From Roseburia sp. (GTDB lineage: Bacteria > Bacillota > Clostridia > Lachnospirales > Lachnospiraceae): a DNA stretch of 64,000 bases. Under the pieces are notes generated by a model, which had not been told where the DNA came from, did no database searches, and saw nothing but the letters and a program-made list of their open reading frames with translations. The translations under genes were made by a program, and so were the position numbers. Each line of letters opens with the position of its first letter. Position 1 is the stretch's first letter. Positions 1 through 8,962 of this stretch are shown here, in pieces. The stretch lies in assembly GCA_017937095.1 (NCBI GenBank), contig JAGBEG010000022.1, forward strand, positions 1 through 64,000, read 5' to 3'.

Positions 1-263
1 TCATCCAAAAGCTTAATTGCCTTTTTATTTCCGCATCCCATAGCCTCCATAATTTGTTCGATTGTGAATACGATATATACACGACCTCTGTCATCCAGCC
101 AACCATTTCTCGCAGACAACTGCATCCTGTCTAGGAAAATGCCATAAAGCGTCTTTGCTTCAACAGAAATCTCAGTAAATGCATCATCTGTAAACAGAAT
201 TTTGGGAATACGATAAAAGGCAAATTGCTCACATTCTGAGCCATAGTAATAATCAAAATTCAT
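1..263 (-). CDS. Replication initiator protein A, RepA_N family (partial)
   Basis: Only the first 87 or so codons are present; the gene runs off the left edge. The reading frame starts at ATG 263 and encodes YYGSECEQFAFYRIPK followed by LFTDDAFTEISVEAKTLYG, the typical opening of RepA_N-type initiators found in plasmids and integrative elements of Clostridia. Family knowledge says these proteins bind an origin and start element replication. The start codon overlaps the stop of the preceding small gene (ATGA), so translation is coupled. The family call rests on the N-terminal pattern only; the C-terminal part is out of view. Confidence 0.75.
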   Translation of the reverse strand, partial: MNFDYYYGSECEQFAFYRIPKILFTDDAFTEISVEAKTLYGIFLDRMQLSARNGWLDDRGRVYIVFTIEQIMEAMGCGNKKAIKLLD

Positions 264-484
264 CTTTTCCCATCTACTATATTTGTCTTGTCATTTATTA
301 GTGGTTGCTTTCGAAAGACATTATCACATATCCCATAACAGCATTTCGTCCATGTACACTTACGATATTTCCAATCAGGCTGATAATACATACACCCTCT
401 GCATCCTTTGGGTATTTCATGTGTAGAATTCATGGGGCACTCCTCCATAAGCTTTATCAACTTAAGTTCATGATAGTATCCCAC
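260..484 (-). CDS. Small cysteine-rich protein of the mobile element
   Basis: A 74-residue protein with nine cysteines, several in CxxC-like spacing (GCRGCMYY, TKCCYGIC), suggesting metal binding. It overlaps repA downstream by four bases and touches the next small gene upstream, so three genes are transcribed and translated together. No named family is recognised. Role unknown; the position suggests an accessory function of element replication or regulation. Confidence 0.6.
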   Translation of the reverse strand: MGYYHELKLIKLMEECPMNSTHEIPKGCRGCMYYQPDWKYRKCTWTKCCYGICDNVFRKQPLINDKTNIVDGKR

Positions 485-705
485 TATTCTACACCTCCCT
501 GCCCCATTATCTTTTTAAGACAATATCCAATACAAGGTTCTACACGACCATATGGACATCCGGTACACGGTGTTTTCTTAGGCTCCGGAGCTTTAATTAA
601 GTAATAGCATCGCTCCTTGGTAAGTATGCAACTCTTTTTCTGTGGACTCCACCAGTAGCAGTACTGGCAATCCTTCGGTTTATCTTCTGCATACAAATTA
701 CCCAT
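484..705 (-). CDS. Small cysteine-rich protein of the mobile element
   Basis: A 73-residue protein with cysteines grouped as CQYCYWW and CTGCPYGRVEPCIGYC, plausibly one zinc-binding knuckle. It is similar in size, composition and tryptophan/tyrosine pattern to its downstream neighbour, so the two may be old duplicates. It overlaps both neighbours by one base. Function unknown. Confidence 0.6.
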   Translation of the reverse strand: MGNLYAEDKPKDCQYCYWWSPQKKSCILTKERCYYLIKAPEPKKTPCTGCPYGRVEPCIGYCLKKIMGQGGVE

Positions 706-1787
706 TACAAAGCTTCCTCCGCTCTGGATTTCTTAGGTGCAGCATGTTCCTTTGGTGCTGGTGCTTTTTCTGCCACTTCTTTACTCTTTGCAGTTAAATC
801 CTTAAGTACGGATGCTTTTTCGCCTCTGTCTCCGGAATCTTTTTCCATATCAGCCATACGTTCCTCATGATGCTGTGCAAGCTCAAACACTTTTGCTTCG
901 GCATCATAATGATATACATTGTCAGAAAGACGTTCTTCCGGTGCTACCTGTGTTTCATTCACTTCACGAACCATTGCTTCCAGATCATGATAATTTTCTA
1001 CATCCTTTGCAGGGAAAAGTAAAGTTTCATGGATAGACGAAGGGATAATATAAAAATCGCCGCCGAGTTTATCAGCGACTTCGTCCATAAAATCCGGATA
1101 CATCAATACCGATGCTCCATGATGCTTTGATTCATTTGTACAAACATATACCCCCGGCATTGCAGGTTCTACTTCACCCATAAGTTCAAAGAAATCTTCT
1201 CCCATAATCTCTGCGGTTGTTTCAAAGAGTGTTTTCATAGATGGTGCTTCAATTTGTGGTGCACTCATCATCGCATCCTCATGAAGCTGCTCTGCTGTGA
1301 TACCATAACGGTCCAACATATCATTCTTAACAAGGATAGTTGATTGACCATGCTCATCCCTACCAACACTAAAGCGATACACTAATGCTAAATCCTCAAT
1401 CTTTTTATGAGGAATATTTGCAAGCATATCTTCATTGCCTGCCACCGGAATCAGCTGTGTAATCAAACTGTGCTTCATTACCTCATAATTCATAATCTGG
1501 GAAATATCAATCTTCGGTGCATCCTCAAAGCCTTTCTGAGCAATATCTACTGCGTAATGCAATACATCCTCATAGGTTCTGCCCTGCTCCAAATCGGAAT
1601 ATAATCTTGTGGCATCTACATTGACACCAATAGACTCATTTTCCTTTCTGACAACAATCCCATCATAAGATTCCTGCTGTAATTTGTGCACTTCGTTCTC
1701 TTCGACTGCTACCTCAGTTCCTACTCGTCTGGACAATGCCTCTTTCAGGTCTTCCATTAACTGCTGTTTGAATTCTTCAAAATTCAT
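705..1787 (-). CDS. DUF5688 family protein of integrative elements
   Basis: About 360 residues. I start it at ATG 1787 (MNFEEFKQQLMEDL), seven bases after GGAGGAAAA, rather than at the longer frame start at 1829. The opening, the VDATRLYSDLEQG segment, the middle YPDFMDEVADKLGGDFYIIPSSIHE region and the conserved DNVYHYDA stretch resemble the DUF5688 proteins that recur in conjugative elements of Clostridia. The last 60 residues are low-complexity, rich in Ala, Lys and Glu. Biochemical role unknown. It leads the cluster of small Cys-rich genes and repA. Confidence 0.7.
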   Translation of the reverse strand: MNFEEFKQQLMEDLKEALSRRVGTEVAVEENEVHKLQQESYDGIVVRKENESIGVNVDATRLYSDLEQGRTYEDVLHYAVDIAQKGFEDAPKIDISQIMNYEVMKHSLITQLIPVAGNEDMLANIPHKKIEDLALVYRFSVGRDEHGQSTILVKNDMLDRYGITAEQLHEDAMMSAPQIEAPSMKTLFETTAEIMGEDFFELMGEVEPAMPGVYVCTNESKHHGASVLMYPDFMDEVADKLGGDFYIIPSSIHETLLFPAKDVENYHDLEAMVREVNETQVAPEERLSDNVYHYDAEAKVFELAQHHEERMADMEKDSGDRGEKASVLKDLTAKSKEVAEKAPAPKEHAAPKKSRAEEAL

Positions 1788-1829
1788 CGTATTTTCCTCC
1801 ATAGAAATAAAAGTAAATGTTTGTCTCAT

Positions 1830-2163
1830 ACTTTTGGTCTCTGCCCCTCATCGCCCGTATGAATGGGAATTACAACGCTTGAAATCTATACTATTTCAAA
1901 CTGCACGTTTCGTCTTACGACTACTTACCCGACGCCCTCAGAATCTCTTCCAAGCACTATCTCCCCTGCCAGATGTTGTAGGGATAAGGACTGCGAATCC
2001 TCATAGGTGTGATTATCCTCCGCCTAGATGTTACCTTATCAGTGCTCGCTACACCTTTTCCCTCTCGGTACTGAGTCTCATCGCAAACTAACTTCAAACT
2101 CACGCCAATAAGTCTGAATTCTGATTTCCAACCGGATTTTCTCGTGCTGTAATTGCTGTTCAA
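1830..2163 (-). other. Structured non-coding stretch, possible RNA
   Basis: No convincing protein is encoded here. Read on the minus strand the stretch is more G-rich than its A+T-rich flanks and contains several stems, for example TTGAAAT/ATTTCAA around 1878-1904, GGATAA/TTATCC around 1978-2018 and short near-repeats AACATCTAGGC/AACATCTGGC. It ends just upstream of the DUF5688 gene and could be a leader or an independent RNA of the element. No Rfam family could be assigned; no group II intron domain V and no reverse transcriptase are present. Confidence 0.35.
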
Positions 2164-2273
2164 TTGTTAAATTAATTATAATTTGGAAAAAAATAAGATT
2201 TTGACCTTTATAGGGTCAATTTGATATGCAAACTATCCTTTTGAAGACTAGTTGAAAAGAATTTCATGAAATG

Positions 2274-2302
2274 AAAAGGTACTACCAACAATTGATAGTA
2301 CC
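2274..2302 (-). terminator. Rho-independent terminator
   Basis: Arms at 2278-2286 and 2294-2302 form a 9-bp stem (GGTACTATC/GGTAGTACC read on the minus strand) followed by TTTTCATTT. No gene clearly ends into it; a short open stretch with a stop near 2324 suggests the 3' end of a gene that has been lost. Confidence 0.5.
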
Positions 2303-2468
2303 CATCGTTTCTGCTTACTATTCACAAGCATTCCCCGAATCATCACTTGTGTTCTTGTACTGTTCGTAAAATGTTTGTTTGCTATTATTTCCATGTAAAT
2401 GTATACTTTAAATTAGCAAAACACCACTTTTATTAATTTGAAGGTACGATATTTGCTAACGATTATTC

Positions 2469-2496
2469 TTTTGAGGTAATAATAAGCCGATATAAT
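2469..2496 (+). promoter_or_regulatory. Putative promoter of the PIN-ATPase cassette
   Basis: TTTTGA at 2469-2474, 16-bp spacer, TATAAT at 2491-2496, about 50 bases before the PIN gene. An inverted repeat TTAGCAAA/TTTGCTAA lies just upstream at about 2413-2459 and could be an operator. Confidence 0.45.
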
Positions 2497-2546
2497 AAGA
2501 GTGCTTTTCATTAATTATAACTAAAACCAACAGGAGGTTCTTATAT

Positions 2547-3680
2547 ATGGGTATTATCAGTCCTATTGATGCTGTCATTGTTGATACATCTGCGTTTCAT
2601 AAAGAACAGTGTGATTTTCTTGGAATACAAAATCCAATTCTACCTGCTTTTTTTAGCATGCTGAATAAAAAGAAAATTAAACTTCTTTCGCATCCTGTTT
2701 TATGCGAAGAAATAAAAAGGCATATTTCGGAATCGGAAATCATTAACAAACTGTCTAACCTTAAGGCATCTCTACGAAAGTATAAAAACTTTCTCCCATT
2801 AATTAATCTTTCTTTAGATGATATTAGCCAATCCATTGATAAACTAGATCTAGAGACTAAGCTTGTCAATGCATTTTTCACTACATTAAAAAACTCAGAG
2901 GAATTGCCCTATCCAGATGTCGAGGATGTATTTGCGTTATATTTTGCAGGTCAACCACCATTTTCATCTACTGGAAATAAGAAAAGTGAATTTCCCGATG
3001 CCTTTGTTATTCTTGCTCTCAAGCAGTATATCCAATCACATCCATCAAAATGCGTTCTAATTCTCACTGATGACTCTGATTGGAAGAATGCTCTTGCGAA
3101 TATCCCACGTGCAATCCTTGCAGACTCGATCGGTGATGGCATGCGAATATTACAGAACTGCGATGAGCTGTTGCCTGTTTTCAAAGAGGCGTTGCCAGAT
3201 ATAGAGCGTCAAGCGCTTTCGCAACTTGAGTCTGAACCATTTACATTAATGGGTTATGAAATAATTGATGATCCTGAAATCACGGAAATTAGTATAAAAT
3301 CCATCAGCGATTTGTTCGTGCCATTAAAAATCACAGACAGTAGCATACTTCTACGTACAACTATAGAACTTGAAGTTACGGGATTTGCCACAGTACTTGA
3401 TGAAGATAGATCCATCTGGGACCATGAAGACAGAGCTTATATTTTTACAGCATACAGCGATGTTACTTTTGAAAAAGCTCTTGCAGAAATTGAATGCGAT
3501 ATTGAAATCACTTTTGATCCGGAAGATCATAGCAGTTATGTTGAGGTCGCGTATTTAAAGCTTAATGTACGCTTTAATATAGACATTGAGCTTGATGAAC
3601 ATACAGCAACTTTTATAGATCATGAATCAGATACTACAGCCGATATGATGAATGCTATAGAAGAATACTTCCACCATTGA
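2547..3680 (+). CDS. PIN-like (DUF4935-type) nuclease, defence effector candidate
   Basis: A 377-residue protein starting after AGGAGG with good spacing. The N-terminal 200 residues look like a PIN-like ribonuclease fold: VIVDTSAF gives Asp13, CEEIKRH gives Glu54/55, EFPDAFVILAL gives Asp151 and ILTDDSDW gives Asp175-178, a full set of acidic metal-binding positions. Family knowledge places such domains in toxins and RNA-cleaving defence proteins. The C-terminal half (about 220-377) is acidic and beta-rich with no recognised fold. It is followed 32 bases later by an ATPase gene in the same direction, so the two probably act as a nuclease plus its sensor or gate. Predicted activity and defence role are inference. 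Confidence 0.7.
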   Translation: MGIISPIDAVIVDTSAFHKEQCDFLGIQNPILPAFFSMLNKKKIKLLSHPVLCEEIKRHISESEIINKLSNLKASLRKYKNFLPLINLSLDDISQSIDKLDLETKLVNAFFTTLKNSEELPYPDVEDVFALYFAGQPPFSSTGNKKSEFPDAFVILALKQYIQSHPSKCVLILTDDSDWKNALANIPRAILADSIGDGMRILQNCDELLPVFKEALPDIERQALSQLESEPFTLMGYEIIDDPEITEISIKSISDLFVPLKITDSSILLRTTIELEVTGFATVLDEDRSIWDHEDRAYIFTAYSDVTFEKALAEIECDIEITFDPEDHSSYVEVAYLKLNVRFNIDIELDEHTATFIDHESDTTADMMNAIEEYFHH

Positions 3681-3712
3681 TATCTTAAAAATCATTATAT
3701 AAGGAGAAAACT

Positions 3713-5956
3713 ATGCTTAATGGACATTTTGAAAATTGTTACGGCTTAAAACAATTCAATCTACCAAATATAAATTTTACCCAATGCAATAAAGCACTTA
3801 TTTATGCCCCTAATGGTGTAATGAAAAGTTCCCTTTCAAAAGTTTTTGACGATATTTCAAAAGGGGCTGCAACAAGCGATCGTATCTTTCAGAATGTTGT
3901 CAGCAGTTATTCTGTGACACACTATACTAGCCAGTATGTTTTCAGTTCAGCTAATGCAGGAACCGTTCCAACTCCAACAGATCGCATTTATGTAGTTAAC
4001 ACTTTTTCAGATTCATTTGAATTTACAAAAGAAACTGTCAGCACCTTACTCGCAGATGAAACAACAAGAAATGCGTACAATGTTCTTATTGCACAGTTCA
4101 GCGGAGAAATTCGGCAAATTGAAGACAGATTGAGAGTCTTGACAGGACTAACCAAACCACAAATTAAAGGCAAACTTATCAATGATTTAAACTTAAATGC
4201 AACATCTGACTGGACAGATATTTTTGAAAAAATAAACGAATTAATTGCCAATCGCCAAATACTTGGGTATTTAGACAATTGCAAATATACCGAATTGTTC
4301 AATGATAAAGTCATGGCTGTTTACGGGAAAAGAGAATTTATTAATTCTGTCGAGTCATACATCTCAAATCTTAATTCCCTATTGGAAAATAACCCTATCC
4401 TAAACGAAAGATTCACTGAGCAGAATGCAGAAACTCTCGGAAAGGAATTGGCAAAGCATAATCTTTTTGACGCACATCACACAATTCGCTTGAAAGATGG
4501 CGTTACGGAAATCCATTCACTTGAAGAATGGAATGCTGTCGTGAATACTCAATTGGAAAGACTTTATACAGCACCAGAGCTCAGTACTATATTCCAGAAA
4601 TTAAAAAGAATGCTTACAGCTAATGGCGAAGTTTCTCGACTTCGAGATATCATCATAGCACACCGAGAAATAATTCCAGCGTTAAGGAACATAAGTACTT
4701 TAAAGGTGCAGACATGGCTGGATTGTTTTTCGAAGCTGGATGTTCCTTTTGCTGATTACTATGAGCGAATATCACAGTATACGACCCAAATCAGAGCATT
4801 GTACGAACAGGCATCTGCACAATCTCAAAGATGGCAAGCGGTAGTTGATGAATTTAACAGAAGATTTCGTGTTCCATTTGAAGTGCAAATTGAAAACAAA
4901 GCAAATTTCCTATTAAAAGATGAAGCGCCCAATTTAACATTCAAATATACAAGAGGAATCTTAACTCAACAGACAGCAACCTTGAAAAAAGGTGAATTAA
5001 TGGTTTCCTTAAGTACCGGAGAAAAACGTGCACTATATTTGCTATATATTCTTTTTGATCTTGAACGAATTCGGCAGCAAGCAAGTGCTGGCGGGGGGCA
5101 GTTCTTGATAATCGCAGACGACATAGCAGATTCATTCGATTATAAAAACAAGTATGCAATCATTGAATATCTGAATGATCTGGGAAATACTGCTGGTATT
5201 GACCTTTTAGTTCTTACCCATAATTTTGACTTTTATCGCACAATCAAGTTGAGATTAGGTGTTTCTCGCCCCAATTGCTATATTGCTCAGCGAGATGAAG
5301 AGGGTGTTGTTTCCATAACACAGTTTAAGTATCAAAGAGACTTTTTTAAGAATGTAGTCATCGAGGGTATTAAAGATGGTAATATTTCTGATGATAATAA
5401 GAAAAAATTATTATTTTCAAGCATACCATTTTATAGAAATCTTTGCGAGTATAGTGGAAAGGAGTCGGAATACTTACAGTTGACTTGTTTTTTACACTTG
5501 AAAACAAATCCTCTTGATACATTATCAGTTAAACTGTCCGATCTTTGGAACATAATTAACCCGTTTCTTAATAATGCACCATTCATTGGGATAGATGAGG
5601 ATTATTATTCTGCTATAATAAGAATTGCAAATATATGTGCTAATGATACTACTAATGAGGTTCTATTGGATAATAAACTTGTAATCGCTATCGCCATTCG
5701 TCTGTGTTCTGAGAAGTTTTTACAACGAACTATTACTGCTAATGGACAAACTTGCATCGATGCAAGTAGTAATCAAACAAGAGAATGGTTTATTCAAGCA
5801 GTGCCATTCTTAACCCCTGCTCAAAAAGCAATCATTGAGGAAGTAAATCTAATAACTCCAGAAAGTATCCATTTAAATTCCTTTATGTTTGAGCCATTAA
5901 TTGACATTTCGGATTGGGCACTTAAAGATCTTTATAATAAGATTTCACATTTGTAA
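3713..5956 (+). CDS. AAA_13/ABC-type ATPase partner of the PIN nuclease
   Basis: A 747-residue protein with an SMC/ABC-like ATPase head. Walker A is atypical, YAPNGVMKSS at residues 31-40, a form seen in AAA_13-like proteins; a long helical middle follows; the signature LSTGEKRA lies near residue 432, Walker B FLIIADDIADSFD near 464 and the switch histidine LTHNFDF near 501. The last 200 residues are helical and unassigned. Relatives include PrrC/RloC-type and other phage-sensing ATPases. It sits directly behind the PIN gene with its own ribosome site (AAGGAG). Likely role: ATP-dependent control of the PIN effector, by inference. Confidence 0.75.
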   Translation: MLNGHFENCYGLKQFNLPNINFTQCNKALIYAPNGVMKSSLSKVFDDISKGAATSDRIFQNVVSSYSVTHYTSQYVFSSANAGTVPTPTDRIYVVNTFSDSFEFTKETVSTLLADETTRNAYNVLIAQFSGEIRQIEDRLRVLTGLTKPQIKGKLINDLNLNATSDWTDIFEKINELIANRQILGYLDNCKYTELFNDKVMAVYGKREFINSVESYISNLNSLLENNPILNERFTEQNAETLGKELAKHNLFDAHHTIRLKDGVTEIHSLEEWNAVVNTQLERLYTAPELSTIFQKLKRMLTANGEVSRLRDIIIAHREIIPALRNISTLKVQTWLDCFSKLDVPFADYYERISQYTTQIRALYEQASAQSQRWQAVVDEFNRRFRVPFEVQIENKANFLLKDEAPNLTFKYTRGILTQQTATLKKGELMVSLSTGEKRALYLLYILFDLERIRQQASAGGGQFLIIADDIADSFDYKNKYAIIEYLNDLGNTAGIDLLVLTHNFDFYRTIKLRLGVSRPNCYIAQRDEEGVVSITQFKYQRDFFKNVVIEGIKDGNISDDNKKKLLFSSIPFYRNLCEYSGKESEYLQLTCFLHLKTNPLDTLSVKLSDLWNIINPFLNNAPFIGIDEDYYSAIIRIANICANDTTNEVLLDNKLVIAIAIRLCSEKFLQRTITANGQTCIDASSNQTREWFIQAVPFLTPAQKAIIEEVNLITPESIHLNSFMFEPLIDISDWALKDLYNKISHL

Positions 5957-6047
5957 ACTTTTGGGAATCCAATAATCATATCGCATAGAACAATTCAACA
6001 TGATGTGAGATCTTATGAGTGATTTCTAAACTTAATAATCAAAAATA

Positions 6048-6150
6048 CTGATGCCCAAAGAGCCTTTCGGCCCTCTGGGCATCAGTTATGTTATGGTTCG
6101 TGACCCATAACATAAAAAGGCACCATCCGACTTTCTCGGACAGTGCTTTC
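6048..6150 (+). terminator. Three consecutive hairpins after the ATPase gene
   Basis: Hairpin one (6048-6085) has 17-bp arms beginning CTGATGCCC with two wobble positions; hairpin two (6086-6115) has perfect 11-bp arms TTATGTTATGG/CCATAACATAA; hairpin three (6119-6146) has GCAC and TCCGA arms followed by TTTCTTT. Together they would stop transcription leaving the defence cassette. Confidence 0.65.
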
Positions 6151-6161
6151 TTTACAGTTGT

Positions 6162-6383
6162 CTGGGCATTATTATTTTGATATCGTATCTAATTTCATTT
6201 TTCAACTCATCCCACAGAATATCTACGTACCAATTACGTACCAATTTCCGTAGCAAATTCATAAAGATATATCGACTTTTATCGTTTTCAAAAATTCCTC
6301 TAGCACTTGAAATATCAAGCTTTATTGAACTTTATGGAGATATAGAAACTTGTATCGGAATCGTCAATTTATAACAATGCCCA
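6162..6383. repeat. MITE-like segment with terminal inverted repeats
   Basis: A 222-bp A+T-rich, non-coding segment bounded by 14-bp inverted ends (CTGGGCATTATTAT at 6162 and its complement with one mismatch ending at 6383). No clear target duplication is visible. The open frame inside has no ribosome site and no recognisable product. Nothing else is seen up to 6520. Confidence 0.35.
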
Positions 6384-6520
6384 GTTTCATATTTATCTAT
6401 ATCTCCTTTGTCTTCCTTTTTATATATGGTTCTCATATTCCCGGGATCTGCTTGCATACCCCAAAAGCCTTTATACCGCATTAGAGTGTATCATAAAAAG
6501 GAGCAAAAGTAAATTATTTT

Positions 6521-7318
6521 CTAACGGCTCTCCATACGAAGCAGCACAATTTTGTTATTTATATTTCTGATAAGCGGCAGCTTCGGAGCGATCTTAAAAA
6601 AGAACCCCTGATCCGTCAGTTCATCGAACAAATTCCACTCCCGCACGAAACGCAGACCGTCGCACATCTTTTCCATATCCTTGCCCGACCTGATTCCCCA
6701 TTTGAATACTGCCGAGGTCTTCTTGACCGTGTCATGATGCTTGGACTGGGTCGCAATAAAGGGATTCATGATCTCAGCCAATATCGTGCAGCCGGGAAAA
6801 TGCTCCTTGAGCATTGCAAGGAGCTGTATGACTTCCTCCTCCGTAAAGTACATCAGAATCCCTTCCAGAATGATAAGTACCGCCTTGTTCTGCTCTGTCA
6901 CCTCGAGGGGCCATGAAGCATCCAGCGCGGATTTTCCTATGCTTTTTATCTGATTGCCCTCATCCAGAACCTTATTTCTGAGCGCGATCACATCCGGAAA
7001 ATCCAGATTGTACCATGTGATATTTTTATGGCAAATCCGGTGGTATCTGGTATCCAGACCGCAGCCGATGGCGATGCAGATTCCATCCGGACGCTCCTCC
7101 ACAAAGCGCTGCGTCTCCCTGTCCAGAATCATGGTTCTTGCGATAACTCCCTGCTGGCTTGAAGCCTTTTCAAACTTTGAAAAATCGTAATCAATTTTAT
7201 TTACGACTTCTACTGCATTTTTATCATTTATCCGCGGATTGGCTTTTTTCGTCTCCACCGCCCTTGCAATCAGCGGTATCAGCAATGTCTCCTGTACACC
7301 GTCAAGTTTTACCTTCAT
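6521..7318 (-). CDS. LCM-family SAM-dependent O-methyltransferase
   Basis: A 265-residue protein, started at ATG 7318 because GGACGGAAG lies just upstream. It has the leucine carboxyl methyltransferase-like pattern: an N-terminal GVQETLLIPLIARA segment, the SAM-binding loop IAIGCGLDTRYHRI near residue 84, NLDFPDVIALR and the LIILEGILMYFTEEEV motif near 150. This family is often labelled as polyketide O-methyltransferase, but in gut Clostridia the substrate is generally unknown. It is monocistronic. The class is secure, the substrate is not. Confidence 0.75.
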   Translation of the reverse strand: MKVKLDGVQETLLIPLIARAVETKKANPRINDKNAVEVVNKIDYDFSKFEKASSQQGVIARTMILDRETQRFVEERPDGICIAIGCGLDTRYHRICHKNITWYNLDFPDVIALRNKVLDEGNQIKSIGKSALDASWPLEVTEQNKAVLIILEGILMYFTEEEVIQLLAMLKEHFPGCTILAEIMNPFIATQSKHHDTVKKTSAVFKWGIRSGKDMEKMCDGLRFVREWNLFDELTDQGFFFKIAPKLPLIRNINNKIVLLRMESR

Positions 7319-7501
7319 AAATTTCTTCCGTCCTTTCATGGCAGCGTCAATTTGCCGCCTCTTTTATTGTACGAAACCCTGTGCTTCGGCTTTCACATTT
7401 TTAGTTAGTTGCCGCTAACGCATTATATCATGAAATTATAAATAATGAAAAAGTCTTATCGAAAATATTTCTCATTTCCATCTCCACTGTTTATATTTCT
7501 T

Positions 7502-7559
7502 AAAAAAAAGAAAGCAATCGTACATTCAGAAATTATCCTGACTGCATAATTGCTTTCTT
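7502..7559 (-). terminator. Terminator of the long minus-strand housekeeping run
   Basis: Perfect 11-bp arms AAGAAAGCAAT (7508-7518) and ATTGCTTTCTT (7549-7559), followed on the minus strand by a run of eight T. It lies 13 bases beyond the thiN stop. Confidence 0.75.
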
Positions 7560-7571
7560 CTTTTTCTTCTC

Positions 7572-8228
7572 TCAGCACGCATCCCGCGCTTCTATCACAA
7601 GCAGGATTCCGCCGTCAAATGCGATTTCGGCTTCCTCATCCACAATTTCATTGCTCACGCCAAGGGAACAGAACCCTTTTAGACACGCATCGCTAAGCGG
7701 ATACTTAAATCCGGTCAGCGTCAGATGCTCGACCTGCTCCGTATAGGGAATCAGCGAGACATAGGTTCCGAACTGCCCGTCCCTCCGAAGCTTCATCCCG
7801 TGGTCTGTCATGCGGATGCGGTTATTCTCGTCACACATATAAATCGGCACCCCGGACTGCAGTCCGATTCCCAGCAGTTCAATATTGCCGAGCACATGAT
7901 CGAGCCTGCTGCCTGTCGCCCCGAGAAGTGTGATTTCTTCAGCGCCCATCGAGATAGCAAGCCGAATCGCCGCCTCCGTATCCGTGTCGTCCTTCTCCGG
8001 AACCAGTTCACGGATTTCTATATCCGGCTGCCCCCTGAAATAGGAAAGCGCCTCCGTTTTCACCGAATCAAAATCTCCGATAATGACATCCGGCTTTTTC
8101 CCGCTGCGGTAAAAATATTCCATGCCGGAATCCGCCGCGATCACGGCGAACGGCTTTATCTCTTCTAAAATGCGGTCTGCGAATGCATCACAGACGGCTC
8201 CGCCGGAAACTACAACAATCTGCTTCAT
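7572..8228 (-). CDS. thiN: Thiamine pyrophosphokinase
   Basis: Transfers pyrophosphate from ATP to thiamine to make the cofactor thiamine diphosphate. About 218 residues, started at MKQIVVVSGG after GAGAGGAAG; a GTG start 54 bases upstream is less likely. Visible family marks are AADSGMEYF near residue 34, IIGDFDSV near 52, the DDTDTEAAI segment near 82 and LLGATGSRLDHVLGNIELL near 100. Last gene of the run prkC-rsgA-rpe-thiN, a common order in Firmicutes. Confidence 0.9.
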   Translation of the reverse strand: MKQIVVVSGGAVCDAFADRILEEIKPFAVIAADSGMEYFYRSGKKPDVIIGDFDSVKTEALSYFRGQPDIEIRELVPEKDDTDTEAAIRLAISMGAEEITLLGATGSRLDHVLGNIELLGIGLQSGVPIYMCDENNRIRMTDHGMKLRRDGQFGTYVSLIPYTEQVEHLTLTGFKYPLSDACLKGFCSLGVSNEIVDEEAEIAFDGGILLVIEARDAC

Positions 8229-8281
8229 GCTCTTCCTCTCTGCGGCATCCATGCGCGCTATTCTTCCAATGACGGCGCACA

Positions 8282-8947
8282 CTATGATTTTAAAATATCT
8301 AAGAACATCCGGGTATTTTCAGCGATATCCCCTTGAAACACGGCGCTTCCGGCGACGATAATATTCGCTCCGGCATCCATGGCCTCCGTGACATTCTCAA
8401 GCGTGATCCCGCCGTCCACTTCGATATCGATTTTCAGGTTCTCTGCATCTATCATCCGCTTTAAATCACGCACCTTCTGCAGCGTGTACGGAATCAGCTT
8501 CTGTCCGCCAAATCCCGGATTGACCGTCATGATAAGCACCATATCCACGCGCGGAAGGATGTATTCCACCGCAGAAAGCGGCGTCGCCGGATTCAACGCC
8601 ACGCCCGCCAGAATCCCTTTCTGCTTAATGGCTTCCACCGTGCGGTCCAGATGCTTGCAGCTCTCCGCGTGAACCGTAATCAGATCCGCGCCCGCCTCCG
8701 CAAAATCATCAATGTAGCGTCCCGGCTCCTCGATCATCAGATGCACGTCGAAAATCCGGTCACTGCACGCACGAATCGACCGGATGACCGGCATTCCAAA
8801 GGAAATACTCGGCACGAACATACCGTCCATGACGTCGATATGTACATACTGGGCGCCCGCCTCGTCAAGCTCGCGCACCTGCTCGCCCAGTTTTGAAAAA
8901 TCTGCTGACAATATGGATGGTGACAAACAATTCATCTTCCTATTCAT
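8282..8947 (-). CDS. rpe: Ribulose-phosphate 3-epimerase
   Basis: Interconverts ribulose-5-phosphate and xylulose-5-phosphate in the pentose phosphate pathway. 221 residues, normal length, TIM barrel. Seen: LSPSILSADFSKLG at the start, YVHIDVMDGMFVPSISFG, FDVHLMIEEPGRYI, MTVNPGFGGQKLI and the phosphate-binding DGGITLENV. Two in-frame ATG codons (8947 and 8935) are possible starts. Lies 15 bases behind rsgA. Confidence 0.93.
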   Translation of the reverse strand: MNRKMNCLSPSILSADFSKLGEQVRELDEAGAQYVHIDVMDGMFVPSISFGMPVIRSIRACSDRIFDVHLMIEEPGRYIDDFAEAGADLITVHAESCKHLDRTVEAIKQKGILAGVALNPATPLSAVEYILPRVDMVLIMTVNPGFGGQKLIPYTLQKVRDLKRMIDAENLKIDIEVDGGITLENVTEAMDAGANIIVAGSAVFQGDIAENTRMFLDILKS

Positions 8948-8962
8948 CCTTTCCGCCCTGCT

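Noticed and set aside
1830-2163. Group II intron end
   Set aside because: No domain V hairpin pattern and no reverse transcriptase nearby.
6177-6374. Plus-strand frame of 65 codons
   Set aside because: No ribosome site, A+T-rich, lies wholly within the MITE-like segment.
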